Source of the DNA: Pseudorhodobacter antarcticus
Lineage (GTDB): Bacteria > Pseudomonadota > Alphaproteobacteria > Rhodobacterales > Rhodobacteraceae
DNA length: 64,000 nucleotides
Assembly (NCBI GenBank): GCA_945862465.1
Contig: CAMAYO010000002.1
Location: 1 to 64,000 of the forward strand
Direction: 5' to 3'
A program made the position numbers and the translations under genes. The notes under the pieces were generated by a model. The model saw nothing but the letters and a program-made list of their open reading frames with translations. It was not told the DNA's origin and did not search any database. This document shows positions 1-10,568 of this stretch, one piece after another. How positions within the stretch are numbered: position 1 is the stretch's first letter; the number at the start of each line of letters is the position of its first letter.

Positions 1-419
1 TGGTTGCCAAAATGGCCCGAGACAAAGATCACCCCGCGCCCCTCGGCTTGCGCGGCCAGAATAGGGGCCATGCCTGCGCCAAGTATGGGCGCGTCGGCGA
101 CAAGGGCTTTGAAGGCTTTTGGCGAATAAAGCTCGGCCAAGGTGCGCCCTGCGTTGTCGCAAACGGCGCGGGTGATGGCATCGACCCGCGCTTGCGGCAA
201 ATCGGGCCAGATCAGCGCCAAATTGGCGCGCACCCGTTGGCCATAGCCAGCAAAGGGCGCAATCACCGCGCGCATGACCCAGCCCCCCAAGGGAATGCGC
301 CAGCGATAGGGCAGGATGCGCAACAGGGCCAAAAGCCCCATCACGACCAGATTCTGCCCCCTGTCCAACAGGTCAGCGATCCGCAAAGCCGAGGCAGAAG
401 GTGCGCGCTTGTTGCCCAA
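1..419 (-). CDS. LpxL/HtrB-like lysophospholipid (lauroyl) acyltransferase, truncated by window edge
   Basis: Reverse-strand reading (proposed TTG start at 419) gives ...NLVVMGLLALLRILPYRWRIPLGGWVMRAV...GVIFVSGHFGN, matching the HtrB/LpxL family GHFGN motif; runs off the left edge. Confidence 0.7.
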   Translation of the reverse strand, partial: MGNKRAPSASALRIADLLDRGQNLVVMGLLALLRILPYRWRIPLGGWVMRAVIAPFAGYGQRVRANLALIWPDLPQARVDAITRAVCDNAGRTLAELYSPKAFKALVADAPILGAGMAPILAAQAEGRGVIFVSGHFGN

Positions 420-424
420 GGATC

Positions 425-1306
425 CTATGCCGGCGACTTGGCCGCGCCGGCCCTTTCTTGACGCCAGACATAAAGCCCTGCCAAGGCGATCACAAGCGCG
501 CCCAACAGCGTAAACTCATCAGGCCAAGCGCTGTAGATGGCGATGGACCAGATCACGGCAAAGACCATGTCCAGATAGCCAAAGGGGGCCAGCACCGCCG
601 CCTCGGCCAGCGAATAGGCGCGGATGGTGAAGAACTGAGCTATTGCCCCCAGCGCACCCAGCAAGGCAAACAGCGGAATATCGGCCAAGGCGATGGGCTT
701 CCATGAAAAGGGCAAAAGGACCGAGGTGATGATAGACCCGAAAAGCGCTGCGTAAAACATCGAGGCCCAAGGGGTTTCTTGTGCGCCCACCAGCCGTGTC
801 AGCAGCATATTGGCCGAATAGCAGACCGCACAGGCCAAAGGCAGAAAGGCCGCAGCAGAGAAAACCCCCATGCCGGGGCGGATCAAGATCAAGGCGCCAA
901 TCATCGCCACACCCACCGCAATCAACCGCGCGCGGGTGAGTTTCTCGCCCAAAAATAGCCCCGCGCCCAAAGTGATCAGCACGGGGTTGATGTCGGCCAA
1001 AGCCGTCGCCTCGGCCAAGCCGATGTAGTGCAACGAGGTGAAGAACAAGATCGTCGTGCCCAGTTGCGTGGCCGATCGCAGCACGTGCCAACCCGGAAGT
1101 TTGGTGCGCACGGCGCTGGTCAGTTTTGGGCCAAGGTAGATCAACACAAAGGCCAATTGGCCCACATTGCGCGCCCAGACAGCCTCGATCGCGGGGTAGT
1201 GGGCGACCAAATGCTTGGCCAAGGCATCCATCGCGGTGAAAAAGAAGATGGCGATGGTCAGAAAGGCGATGCCCTTGCTGGTGGCGGGAAGGGCCGTCTT
1301 GATCAC
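425..1306 (-). CDS. EamA/DMT family transporter
   Basis: ORF 425..1444; likely GTG start at 1306 with AAGGA upstream; ten-TM EamA pattern (AMDALAKHL, ATALADINPVLITLGAGLFLGEKL). Confidence 0.8.
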   Translation of the reverse strand: MIKTALPATSKGIAFLTIAIFFFTAMDALAKHLVAHYPAIEAVWARNVGQLAFVLIYLGPKLTSAVRTKLPGWHVLRSATQLGTTILFFTSLHYIGLAEATALADINPVLITLGAGLFLGEKLTRARLIAVGVAMIGALILIRPGMGVFSAAAFLPLACAVCYSANMLLTRLVGAQETPWASMFYAALFGSIITSVLLPFSWKPIALADIPLFALLGALGAIAQFFTIRAYSLAEAAVLAPFGYLDMVFAVIWSIAIYSAWPDEFTLLGALVIALAGLYVWRQERAGAAKSPA

Positions 1307-1409
1307 GAGATATCCTTGGCGCTTAGGCAGGTGCGTCAAGGTAAGCGCGCTGTGTCCCAAGGGCAAGGGTTGCTGGCGCGCGTCAGCCGGCATGCCTTGG
1401 CCGGCGGGC

Positions 1410-2480
1410 CTAGTCGTCGGGCTGTTGCAAGGTGATCTCGCCACTGGTTTCCAGCTGGCGGATCACGGCCACGATCTTGCCCAAGGCTTGCTCTCCCTCT
1501 TTCGATTTGACCTTGCCGCGAAAGCTGGCTTCTTCGCGCAGCGTTTGGGCCATGCGTTGTGGCAGGCAGGTCAAAATGAATTCGGCAGAGGGTTCAAGCT
1601 TGGGTTGGCCGCGCGCATAAGCCAAGGCGATGGCAAGATCGGCCTGATCCACCAAGCGGACCACAGCAGGCACATCGCGCGGGCCCAGTTTGGTGCGGAT
1701 ATGTTCAAAGGGCAAAAGCCATTTTTCCACCGTTTCGGCAAATTGGGCGTCTTCTTCTTGCAGGCCTTTCATCAGACTGTCGCGCAGGGCGGCGGGCGCG
1801 CTGGTTAAGATGGCCCCCACCCTTTCGCCGGGGCGGGCCTTAAAGGCCTTGATCGGGCGGTTATCCAGCTGTTCGGCCACCGAAAGGCCAATGCGGCGCA
1901 CGGCTTCGGGGGCGATGTCACCGGTCAAAGACACGGCATAGGCCAAATGCCGCGCGCGTTCGCCCGGGACTTTGGACAAAAGCTCTGCCGCAAGGGCTGC
2001 GGGCAATTTCGACAGGATCACGGCGCAAACCTCAACCCCTTCTTCCAGCAAGACAGGCAAAAGCACTTCGGCGGGAAGTGAGGTGATCCTTTGCCAAGGA
2101 TCGTCGCCGCTGTGATGGGCAGACAGGCGGCGCAAACGGCCTGTGGCCCCATCAGACAAGTGGCGTTCCATCAAAGACAAAGCGCCCGGTAGGCCGTTGG
2201 GAAAGGACAGGCCCAGCCCTTCCAACTCGGCCAGAAACTCGCGCACGACAGACTGCAATGTATGGTTCGACACCCGGCGCATCTGGCCCATTTGCTGTGT
2301 GAGGGCTGTTTGCAGGTCTTCGGGCAGCGAGGCCAGATCAAGGCTTGCCCCTTCTGACAGCAAAAGCCGCACGATGATGGCGGCTTTTTCGCGTGGGCTG
2401 ACTGTTTCGCCGATGGCAGACCCGCGCGGCGAAGCCAAAGCGCCCGTGTTTGACAAACTGGCCTGCGCGTTGATTGCCAT
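1410..2480 (-). CDS. FliG-domain protein (flagellar motor switch FliG-like)
   Basis: 356 aa; FliG-like EEGVEVCAVILSKLPAALAAELLSKVPGERARHLAYAVSLTGDIAPEAVRRIG and a C-terminal FE.I..L.PRDV..VVRLVD..DLAIAL segment. Confidence 0.7.
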   Translation of the reverse strand: MAINAQASLSNTGALASPRGSAIGETVSPREKAAIIVRLLLSEGASLDLASLPEDLQTALTQQMGQMRRVSNHTLQSVVREFLAELEGLGLSFPNGLPGALSLMERHLSDGATGRLRRLSAHHSGDDPWQRITSLPAEVLLPVLLEEGVEVCAVILSKLPAALAAELLSKVPGERARHLAYAVSLTGDIAPEAVRRIGLSVAEQLDNRPIKAFKARPGERVGAILTSAPAALRDSLMKGLQEEDAQFAETVEKWLLPFEHIRTKLGPRDVPAVVRLVDQADLAIALAYARGQPKLEPSAEFILTCLPQRMAQTLREEASFRGKVKSKEGEQALGKIVAVIRQLETSGEITLQQPDD

Positions 2481-2549
2481 GAAACCCCCGATTCGTGCTG
2501 ACGTTCAGCCTAGGGGCGTGGGTGTAAAGTGCGGGTTAACAGCGCAGGG

Positions 2550-3854
2550 TCAGGTGCCAAAAACCCGCTTGAAAATCGTGTCGACATGCTTGGTGTGATA
2601 AGCCAGATCGAACTTCTCTTCGATCTGGTCGGGCGATAGGGCGGCGGTCACTTCGGCGTCAGCCAGAAGTTCGGTTTTGAAATCGGCCCCGTGTTCCCAC
2701 ACTTTCATCGCGTTGCGCTGCACCAAACGATAGCTGTCCTCGCGGCTGACACCGGCTTGGGTGAGTGCTAAAAGCACGCGCTGGGACATCACCAATCCTT
2801 TGAACTGGTTCATGTTTTTCAGCATGTTTTCAGGGTAGATCACCAGTTTTTCAATCACGCCCGCCAGACGGTGCAGGGCGAAATCCAGTGTGATCGTGGT
2901 GTCTGGCCCAATGGCGCGTTCTACGGACGAATGCGAAATATCGCGCTCGTGCCACAGCGCCACGTTTTCCAAAGCCGGCGTCACGGCAGAGCGCACCAAG
3001 CGCGCCAGACCGGTCAAATTCTCGGTCAAGACCGGATTGCGTTTGTGCGGCATGGCGGACGAGCCTTTTTGGCCCGGAGAGAAAAACTCCTCCGCCTCAA
3101 GCACTTCGGTGCGCTGCATATGGCGAATTTCGGTTGCGACGTTTTCGATGGAAGATGCGATCACCCCCAAAGTGGCGAAATACATCGCATGGCGGTCGCG
3201 CGGGATGACTTGGGTTGAGATGGGTTCAGGCACAAGCCCCATCATGGCGCAGACGTGTTCTTCGACCGAGGGGTCGATGTTGGCAAATGTGCCCACAGCG
3301 CCAGAAATAGCGCCTGTCGCTACTTCGGCGCGTGCGTTGATCAGGCGGGCGCGGCCACGGGCCATTTCGGCGTAAAAGCGCGCGAAGGTTAGGCCCATGG
3401 TGGTGGGTTCGGCGTGAATGCCGTGGCTGCGGCCAATGCGCACGGTGTTCTTATGCTCAAAGGCGCGGGTTTTCAGGGCAGCCAGAACGCGGTCCAGTGC
3501 CACCAGCAAAAGGTCTGCAGCGCGGCACAGTTGGATGTTAAAGGTCGTGTCCAAAACGTCCGACGATGTCATGCCCTGATGCACAAAGCGCGCCTCATCG
3601 GCGCCGACAATCTCGGCCAGATGGGTCAGGAAAGCGATCACATCGTGCTTGGTGACGGCCTCGATCTCGTCAATCCGCGCGACATCAAAGGTCGCGTCCT
3701 TGGCCTTCCACACCGCTTGCGCATTGGCTTTGGGGATCGTGCCATTGGCGGCCATGGCATCACAGGCATGCGCTTCGATCTGGAACCAGATGTTAAAACG
3801 GCTTTCGGGCGACCAGATGGCCACCATTTCGGGGCGGGAGTAGCGCGGGATCAT
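2550..3854 (-). CDS. purB: adenylosuccinate lyase
   Basis: MIPRYSRPEMVAIWSPESRFNIW...; signature GSSAMPHKRNP; start trimmed to 3854. Confidence 0.95.
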   Translation of the reverse strand: MIPRYSRPEMVAIWSPESRFNIWFQIEAHACDAMAANGTIPKANAQAVWKAKDATFDVARIDEIEAVTKHDVIAFLTHLAEIVGADEARFVHQGMTSSDVLDTTFNIQLCRAADLLLVALDRVLAALKTRAFEHKNTVRIGRSHGIHAEPTTMGLTFARFYAEMARGRARLINARAEVATGAISGAVGTFANIDPSVEEHVCAMMGLVPEPISTQVIPRDRHAMYFATLGVIASSIENVATEIRHMQRTEVLEAEEFFSPGQKGSSAMPHKRNPVLTENLTGLARLVRSAVTPALENVALWHERDISHSSVERAIGPDTTITLDFALHRLAGVIEKLVIYPENMLKNMNQFKGLVMSQRVLLALTQAGVSREDSYRLVQRNAMKVWEHGADFKTELLADAEVTAALSPDQIEEKFDLAYHTKHVDTIFKRVFGT

Positions 3855-3936
3855 GGGGTGGCCTTTCGATGCAGACACAGCCCCCATAATCGCCAAGGGG
3901 GCGGGGTGCAAGATCGGGGGCCTTGATGGCGCGGGC

Positions 3937-5274
3937 TTAGCCCAAAAGGCGCGGGTCGAAGGGGTATTTGGTTAGGTTTTCAAAGCCTGTGTCCGTGATC
4001 AACACCTGATCTTCCAGCTTGATGGAAAAATCACCGCCTTCGGGCGACACCAGCGCTTCGACACACAGGGTCATGCCCGGTTCCAGCACATGGTCGAACG
4101 ACCCTTCCACCCAAGAATCCGGATAAGGCACATAGGGCCATTCGTCACACAGGCCCACGCCGTGCATTTTGCACGAATATTTGCCCTTCCAATATTGCCC
4201 GTCCAATTGGTGGCCGGAATGCACAATATCCCTAATCCGCGCGCCGGGTTTGAGCAGGTCCATATTCACGCGGATATGGTCCAGCGCGTGGTGCATGGCG
4301 GATACCATGGCATTGGTTGGCCGCCCATCGCCCACCCACCATGTGCGCGAGATGTCGATGCACATACCGTAGCAGCCGATCAGATCGGTATCAAAGGCCA
4401 CGATCTCGTTGGTCTGCACGATCCTTGGGCCGCATTCTTGAAACCACGGGTTGGTGCGCTTGCCCGAGGCCAAAAGTCGCGTCTCGATCCACTCGCCGCC
4501 GCGCTTGATATTGCCCTTGTGCAGTTCGGCCCAGATCGCGTCTTCGGACATATCGCCCTTGGGCACGCCCAAGCGGGTGGCCTCTTCCATCTCGGCCATC
4601 GCCGCCTCGCAGGCGTGGTGGGCGCAGCGCATCGCCAAAATGTCATCGGGGCCTTTGATCGAACGCGCGCGTTCGGTGACCTCTTCGCCTTCCATCACCT
4701 CAAACCCGGCGCGTTCTAAGGCCCGCAACCCGTGGACCATAATTTTGTCCACAGCCAAGCGGCGGTTTGAACCGGCATGGGCGCGCATCACTTCATCGAC
4801 TTGGGCGGCGAAGTTCTTGGCGTCATTGGCAGAGGTGTCGCCCGTCACCGAATAAAAGAACGACGCCCCAGAGCGCAGTTCTTTGACCAAGGGGTTGAAC
4901 GTGACAAGGAAGGGAGAGTTCTTATATTCCCACATCACCATATGCCCGTCGGCACAGATCAGGCAGGCGCGAAAGGGGTTGTGGCTGTTCCACAGCTGCA
5001 TATTCGTCGTGTCGGTGGCGTAGCGGATGTTCATGGGATCATACATCAGCAAGCCGCCGTAGCCGCGCGCCACCACGGCATCGACCATGCGCTTCCAGCG
5101 GTATTCGCGCATTTGGGCAAGGTTGGGCAGGGTGAGGCCAGCGGCCTCCCACTCGCGAAACGCAAGCTGGGTCGGGCCAATTTCGATGCGGTCATTGTCG
5201 TTGGGCGTGCCGTCGCCCAGCGTGGCCCCGCGCGATGGGTCAATCTTGCGCCGATCTGCGTAATGGTCTGCCAT
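3937..5274 (-). CDS. dddP: DddP-type DMSP lyase (M24 metallopeptidase-fold)
   Basis: RKIDPSRGATLGDGTPNDNDRIEIGPTQLAFREW... closely resembles Roseobacter DddP as recalled; M24-type metal ligand pattern kept (FDTD, CIDIS, HGVGLCDEW, CVEAL, KLEDQV). Confidence 0.82.
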   Translation of the reverse strand: MADHYADRRKIDPSRGATLGDGTPNDNDRIEIGPTQLAFREWEAAGLTLPNLAQMREYRWKRMVDAVVARGYGGLLMYDPMNIRYATDTTNMQLWNSHNPFRACLICADGHMVMWEYKNSPFLVTFNPLVKELRSGASFFYSVTGDTSANDAKNFAAQVDEVMRAHAGSNRRLAVDKIMVHGLRALERAGFEVMEGEEVTERARSIKGPDDILAMRCAHHACEAAMAEMEEATRLGVPKGDMSEDAIWAELHKGNIKRGGEWIETRLLASGKRTNPWFQECGPRIVQTNEIVAFDTDLIGCYGMCIDISRTWWVGDGRPTNAMVSAMHHALDHIRVNMDLLKPGARIRDIVHSGHQLDGQYWKGKYSCKMHGVGLCDEWPYVPYPDSWVEGSFDHVLEPGMTLCVEALVSPEGGDFSIKLEDQVLITDTGFENLTKYPFDPRLLG

Positions 5275-5367
5275 GTCTGCCCCCTGTTTCATGGCAGTTT
5301 GCGCTGTGGGGGCGGGGGGTCTTTGCCATGTGCGACAGGGGGTGTCGGATTTGGACGGGGCAGAAAC

Positions 5368-5396
5368 GCAAAAGGGGCGCATCGCTGCGCCCCTTT
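5368..5396 (-). terminator. intrinsic terminator after glnA
   Basis: AAAGGGGCGCA-TCGC-TGCGCCCCTTT perfect stem, T-rich on the minus strand. Confidence 0.75.
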
Positions 5397-5414
5397 GTCG
5401 TCATGCTGATCAGA

Positions 5415-6824
5415 TCAGCAGGAATAATACATCGCGTATTCAATCGGGTGCGGTGTGTGTTCAAAGGCGTAAACCTCTTCCCACTTCAGCGCCATGTAGG
5501 ATTCCAACTGGTCGCGGGTGAACACGCCGCCCGCCAGCAGGAAGTCCATATCCTTGGCCAATTCGTCCAGCGCTTCGCGCAGCGAACCGCAAACAGTCGG
5601 GATTTCGGCCAGTTCTTCCGGCGGCAGATCGTACAAGTCTTTGTCCGATGCAGGGCCCGGGTCGATCTTGTTCTTGATGCCGTCTAGGCCAGCCATCATC
5701 AGGGCCGCGAAGGCCAGATAGGGGTTGGCTGCCGGATCGGGGAAGCGGGCTTCCACGCGCTTGGCTTTGGGCGATTCTGTCCACGGAATACGAACGCAAC
5801 CGGACCGGTTGCGGGCCGAGAACGCGCGCAGAACCGGCGCTTCAAAGCCTGGAATCAGGCGCTTGTAGCTGTTGGTCGACGGGTTGGTGATGGCGTTCAG
5901 CGCCTTGGCATGGAGCAGGATACCGCCAATGAAATACAGCGCTTCTTGAGACAGGTCGGCGTATTTATCGCCTGCAAACAGAGGCTTGCCGTCTTTCCAG
6001 ATCGACATGTTCACGTGCATCCCCGAGCCGTTATCGCCCTTCATGGGCTTGGGCATGAAGGTCACGGTCTTGCCGTAGGCGGCTGCCACGTTGTGGATGA
6101 CGTATTTGTACTTTTGGATATTGTCAGCCTGTTCCACCAAGCCGCCAAAGATCATGCCAAGTTCGTGCTGGGCCGTGGCCACTTCGTGGTGGTGCTTGTC
6201 CACCCGAATGCCCATGCGCTTCATGGTCGACAGCATTTCAGACCGCAGGTCTTGGGCTGCGTCAATCGGGTTCACCGGAAAGTAGCCGCCCTTGTGGGGC
6301 GCACGGTGGGCCAAGTTGCCGCCTTCAAACGCTGCATCGGTATTCCAAGCCGCATCTTCCGAATCGATCTGATAAGACACTTTGTTGGGGGCAACCTGAT
6401 AGCGCACGTCGTCGAAGATGAAGAATTCAGCTTCGGGGCCGAAATAGGCCGTGTCACCAATGCCCGAGGCTTTGAGGTAAGCTTCCGCCTTCAGCGCGAT
6501 TTGGCGCGGGCAGCGATCATAAGCCTCGTTCGTGTCGGGCTCGACCACGTTGCAATGCACGCAGAGTGTTTTCTCGGCATAGAAGGGGTCCATATAGACC
6601 GATGCCGCATCGGGCATCAGTTTCATGTCGGACTGGTCAATCGACTTCCATCCGGCAATCGAGGACCCGTCGAACATAAAGCCTTCTTCAAAGAAGTCTT
6701 CGTCGACCAGATCCGCCACCAGCGTCACGTGCTGCAGCTTGCCTTTGGGGTCGGTAAAACGGATGTCGACGTATTCGACGTCTTCGTCCTTGATCAGTTT
6801 CAGAGCTTTCTTGACTGCGCTCAT
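5415..6824 (-). CDS. glnA: type I glutamine synthetase
   Basis: [20 protein letters not shown] and FDGSSIAGW motifs; 469 aa. Confidence 0.97.
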   Translation of the reverse strand: MSAVKKALKLIKDEDVEYVDIRFTDPKGKLQHVTLVADLVDEDFFEEGFMFDGSSIAGWKSIDQSDMKLMPDAASVYMDPFYAEKTLCVHCNVVEPDTNEAYDRCPRQIALKAEAYLKASGIGDTAYFGPEAEFFIFDDVRYQVAPNKVSYQIDSEDAAWNTDAAFEGGNLAHRAPHKGGYFPVNPIDAAQDLRSEMLSTMKRMGIRVDKHHHEVATAQHELGMIFGGLVEQADNIQKYKYVIHNVAAAYGKTVTFMPKPMKGDNGSGMHVNMSIWKDGKPLFAGDKYADLSQEALYFIGGILLHAKALNAITNPSTNSYKRLIPGFEAPVLRAFSARNRSGCVRIPWTESPKAKRVEARFPDPAANPYLAFAALMMAGLDGIKNKIDPGPASDKDLYDLPPEELAEIPTVCGSLREALDELAKDMDFLLAGGVFTRDQLESYMALKWEEVYAFEHTPHPIEYAMYYSC

Positions 6825-6883
6825 CATGCTGCCTTTCGGGTTGAGGTTAAGACAATGGGTAGGGATCTGATGGATCCGTCGGT

Positions 6884-7258
<375 letters not shown>

Positions 7259-7349
7259 TCACTTCCGGTGGGGCGGGACAATTGATCAGGCGACTGGCGG
7301 GCAGGAATGCGGCGGGATTCTGCGCAGCGCGATGAAATTATGGGCGGTA

Positions 7350-7368
7350 TCGCACAAAAATTGTGCGA
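7350..7368. promoter_or_regulatory. candidate NtrC binding site
   Basis: TCGCACAAAAATTGTGCGA: perfect 8-bp inverted repeat fitting GCAC-N5-TN-GTGC; 128 bp upstream of glnB ATG. Confidence 0.6.
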
Positions 7369-7392
7369 ACGGCGAACAAAGGGGCGCAAGGT

Positions 7393-8916
7393 ATGACCGA
7401 TCTTCTAACCAATGCCCAAATGCGCGCCGTTGAGGCAGCGGCCATTGTCCAAGGGCGGGTCAACGGGCGGGTGTTGATGGAGCGCGCTGGGGAATGTGTG
7501 GTGGCCTTCATTATCATCACTTGGCCCGACCTATTGAACGATGTGGGACGCGCGGTTGTTTTGTGCGGTCCGGGCAATAATGGCGGCGATGGCTATGCGG
7601 TGGCGCGCCTGCTGCGCGATCGGTATTGGCAGGTGTTTGTGCATGGGACGGCGGCGGGCGGCGGCGATGCAGGCGATCTGGCGCGGGCGTGGGTTGAAGA
7701 GGGGGGGCAGGTGTTGCCCTTGACCTCTGAGGCGCTGATGGCGTCGATGCAGGGCGCTACGGTGGTTGTCGATGCGCTGCTGGGGATTGGGCAGGTGCGT
7801 TCGGCCGATGCATTGCTAGAGCCTGTTGTGCAGGCGCGGGCTTTGTCAGCCGTTCAGCGCTGGGTCGCGGTGGATGTGCCTACGGGGCTGAACGCCGACA
7901 GCGGGCGGCTGACGGGGGCGCTGGTGTGCAAGGCCGATCTGACCGTAACCTTTCACCGCGCCAAACTGGGCCATCATCTGGCGCAGGGGCCCGAAATATG
8001 CGGCAAATTGGCCGTAGCGAATTTGCGGATTTCCAGCGGCGAAGTCGCAGGCCTTCGGCTGGCGGCACCCGCGGTGGGATTGGGCAAGGGGGCGGGGCAT
8101 AAGTTCAGTCACGGCCACGCGGTGATCTTGGGCGGCCCCTCAGGGCAAGGCGGGGCCGCAAGGCTGGCAGCGCGGGGGGCTTTGCGGGTGGGGGCAGGGG
8201 TGGTGACGCTGGCCTGCCCACAGCACGCTTTGGCCGAGAATGCCGCGCGGTTGGATGCGGTGATGCTGCGGGTCGTCGAGGATGGGGCGGCGCTGACGGC
8301 GGCTTTGGAAGATGGCAGGATCACCGCACTTTGTCTGGGGCCAGGATTGGGCTTGGAGGCGCGGGCTTTGGGATTGGTGCGGGCGGCTTTGCAGGCAGGG
8401 AAAAAGCGCCAATTGCCCACTATGCTGGATGCGGATGCTTTGACCTTGCTGTCACGCGATCCCAGCCTTGTGGCGGCGCTGCATCCGGCCTGTGTCCTAA
8501 CCCCGCACGGCGGAGAGTTTGCGCGTCTGTTCCCAGATCTGGCTGAGAGATTGCAAGATGGACCAAGCGCAGATGTCAGCTATTCCAAGGTTGACGCCAC
8601 AAAAGCTGCCGCCAAGCGGGCAGGGTGCATTGTGCTGTTCAAAGGAGCGGACACTGTCATCGCCGCACCCGATGGCGCCTGTGCGCTGAGTGCCGCCACC
8701 TATGACGCCGCAGCCCCATGGCTTGCCACGGCGGGGTCGGGCGATGTGCTGGCGGGGATCATTTGCGGTCTTTTGGCGCGAGGATTTGCGCCGCAACAGG
8801 CAGCAGAAACGGGGGCTTGGCTGCACCAAGCTGCGGCGCGTCAGTTTGGCGCGGGCCTCATTGCCGAAGATTTACCCGACCAATTGCCCGCCGTTTTTAG
8901 CGCCTTGGGCCTGTAA
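7393..8916 (+). CDS. nnr: bifunctional NAD(P)H-hydrate epimerase/dehydratase
   Basis: MTDLLTNAQMRAVE...; GPGNNGGDGYAVARLL epimerase motif and TAGSGDVLAGIICGLLARG dehydratase motif. Confidence 0.93.
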   Translation: MTDLLTNAQMRAVEAAAIVQGRVNGRVLMERAGECVVAFIIITWPDLLNDVGRAVVLCGPGNNGGDGYAVARLLRDRYWQVFVHGTAAGGGDAGDLARAWVEEGGQVLPLTSEALMASMQGATVVVDALLGIGQVRSADALLEPVVQARALSAVQRWVAVDVPTGLNADSGRLTGALVCKADLTVTFHRAKLGHHLAQGPEICGKLAVANLRISSGEVAGLRLAAPAVGLGKGAGHKFSHGHAVILGGPSGQGGAARLAARGALRVGAGVVTLACPQHALAENAARLDAVMLRVVEDGAALTAALEDGRITALCLGPGLGLEARALGLVRAALQAGKKRQLPTMLDADALTLLSRDPSLVAALHPACVLTPHGGEFARLFPDLAERLQDGPSADVSYSKVDATKAAAKRAGCIVLFKGADTVIAAPDGACALSAATYDAAAPWLATAGSGDVLAGIICGLLARGFAPQQAAETGAWLHQAAARQFGAGLIAEDLPDQLPAVFSALGL

Positions 8917-9059
8917 GCCCGCTGGCCCAAACAGAGGCGGCCAAAAACCTGCTATTTTCCCCTCGCATCCTGTGGAAGCCTTTGTTAGAAGGACGCGGAT
9001 TTTGCTGGGATTGTGCTTAGGCCTCGTCAGGGGTCGGGGGGCTTTTACGGCTTAAAAAT

Positions 9060-9144
9060 GCGGGTGTGGCGAAATTGGCAGACGCACCAGATTTAGGTTC
9101 TGGCGCCGCGAGGCGTGGGGGTTCAAGTCCCTCCACCCGCACCA
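9060..9144 (+). tRNA. tRNA-Leu(UAG)
   Basis: GCGGGTG...CACCCGC acceptor, anticodon arm CCAGA-TTTAGGT-TCTGG, T-loop GTTCAAGTC, encoded CCA, long variable arm. Confidence 0.95.
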
Positions 9145-9168
9145 GACAGGGATGAGAAGGACGAAAGA

Positions 9169-10503
9169 ATGCAGGTCACCGAGACCCTTAAAGACGGACT
9201 GAAGCGCGCCTACACCATCACGGTGACAGCGGCTGAACTGGACGCCAAGGTCAACGAAAAGCTGGTCGAGGCGCAGCCCGACGTTGAGATCAAGGGCTTT
9301 CGCAAGGGCAAAGTCCCGATGGCCATCCTGAAAAAGCAATTCGGTCAGCGCATCATGGGCGATGCGATGCAAGAAGCCATCGATGCGGCGATGAAAAGCC
9401 ATTTCGACGCCTCGGGCGATCGTCCGGCGATGCAGCCCGATGTGAAAATGGTGGGCGGCGACGCTTGGAAAGAAGGTCAGGATGTTGTGGTCGAGATGAC
9501 CTACGAATCCCTGCCGCCTATTCCGGATGTCGATGCATCCAAGATCAAACTGGACCGTTTGATGGTCAAGGCCGACGAGGCTTCGGTGGAGGAGGCTTTG
9601 ACGAACTTGGCCTCTTCGGCGCAAAGCTTTGAAGACCGCAAAAAGGGCACCAAGGCCAAAGACGGCGATCAGGTGACGATCGACTTCAAGGGCTCGGTTG
9701 ACGGCGTGGCCTTTGATGGCGGTGCTGGCGAGGATTATCCGCTGGTTCTGGGCTCGAACTCGTTCATCCCGGGGTTTGAGGCGCAATTGGTTGGTGCTGC
9801 GGCAGGCGATGCTGTCAGCGTGAACGTGACCTTCCCCGAAGCCTACGGTGCCGCCCACTTGGCTGGCAAAGCCGCGGTGTTTGAATGCACAGTGAAAGCC
9901 GTGAAAAAGCCGGTTCCGGCCGAGTTGAACGACGAGTTGGCCAAGAAATACGGCGCAGAAGACATGGCAGCTTTGCGCGGCCAGATCAGCGAGCGGCTTG
10001 AGGCAGAATACCGCACAGCAGCCCGCGCCGTGATGAAGCGGTCTTTGCTGGACCAGTTGGACGCCTTGGTGAAGTTTGACTTGCCCGCCAGCTTGGTGGA
10101 CGCAGAAGCCAACCAGATCGCGCACCAACTGTGGCACGAAGAAAACCCGCATGAACATGGCCACAACCATGGCTCCATCGAGACGACTGAAGAGCATAAG
10201 GTTCTGGCCGAACGCCGTGTGCGCTTGGGTCTTTTGTTGGCCGAGGTGGGCCGTAAGGCCGAAGTGACCGTCTCGGATCAGGAAATGACCCAAGCTGTCT
10301 TGAACGCGGCGCGTCAGTACCCGGGCCAAGAGCGCGCTTACTTTGAGTTTGTGCAGAAGAACCAGCAAGTGCAGCAGCAACTGCGCGCCCCTTTGTTTGA
10401 AGACAAGGTTGTCGACCACATCGTGGCTGGCGCCAAAGTGAAGGACAAAGACATCACCAAAGCCGCGCTGCAAAAGTTGGTTGAAGCGCTGGACGAGATG
10501 TAA
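9169..10503 (+). CDS. tig: trigger factor
   Basis: [19 protein letters not shown]...[12 protein letters not shown]...; FKBP-like domain; start trimmed from ORF 9115. Confidence 0.95.
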   Translation: MQVTETLKDGLKRAYTITVTAAELDAKVNEKLVEAQPDVEIKGFRKGKVPMAILKKQFGQRIMGDAMQEAIDAAMKSHFDASGDRPAMQPDVKMVGGDAWKEGQDVVVEMTYESLPPIPDVDASKIKLDRLMVKADEASVEEALTNLASSAQSFEDRKKGTKAKDGDQVTIDFKGSVDGVAFDGGAGEDYPLVLGSNSFIPGFEAQLVGAAAGDAVSVNVTFPEAYGAAHLAGKAAVFECTVKAVKKPVPAELNDELAKKYGAEDMAALRGQISERLEAEYRTAARAVMKRSLLDQLDALVKFDLPASLVDAEANQIAHQLWHEENPHEHGHNHGSIETTEEHKVLAERRVRLGLLLAEVGRKAEVTVSDQEMTQAVLNAARQYPGQERAYFEFVQKNQQVQQQLRAPLFEDKVVDHIVAGAKVKDKDITKAALQKLVEALDEM

Positions 10504-10527
10504 GCTTTCGCTTTTTCGCTAAAAATC

Positions 10528-10558
10528 AAAGGGCTGCAACGTGATGTTGCAGCCCTTT
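10528..10558 (+). terminator. intrinsic terminator after tig
   Basis: AAAGGGCTGCAAC-GTGAT-GTTGCAGCCCTTTT. Confidence 0.85.
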
Positions 10559-10568
10559 TCTTTGCGCT

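Noticed and set aside
9052-10473. 473-aa ORF antisense to tig
   Set aside because: High-GC antisense shadow of a confidently assigned trigger factor gene; no recognisable domain
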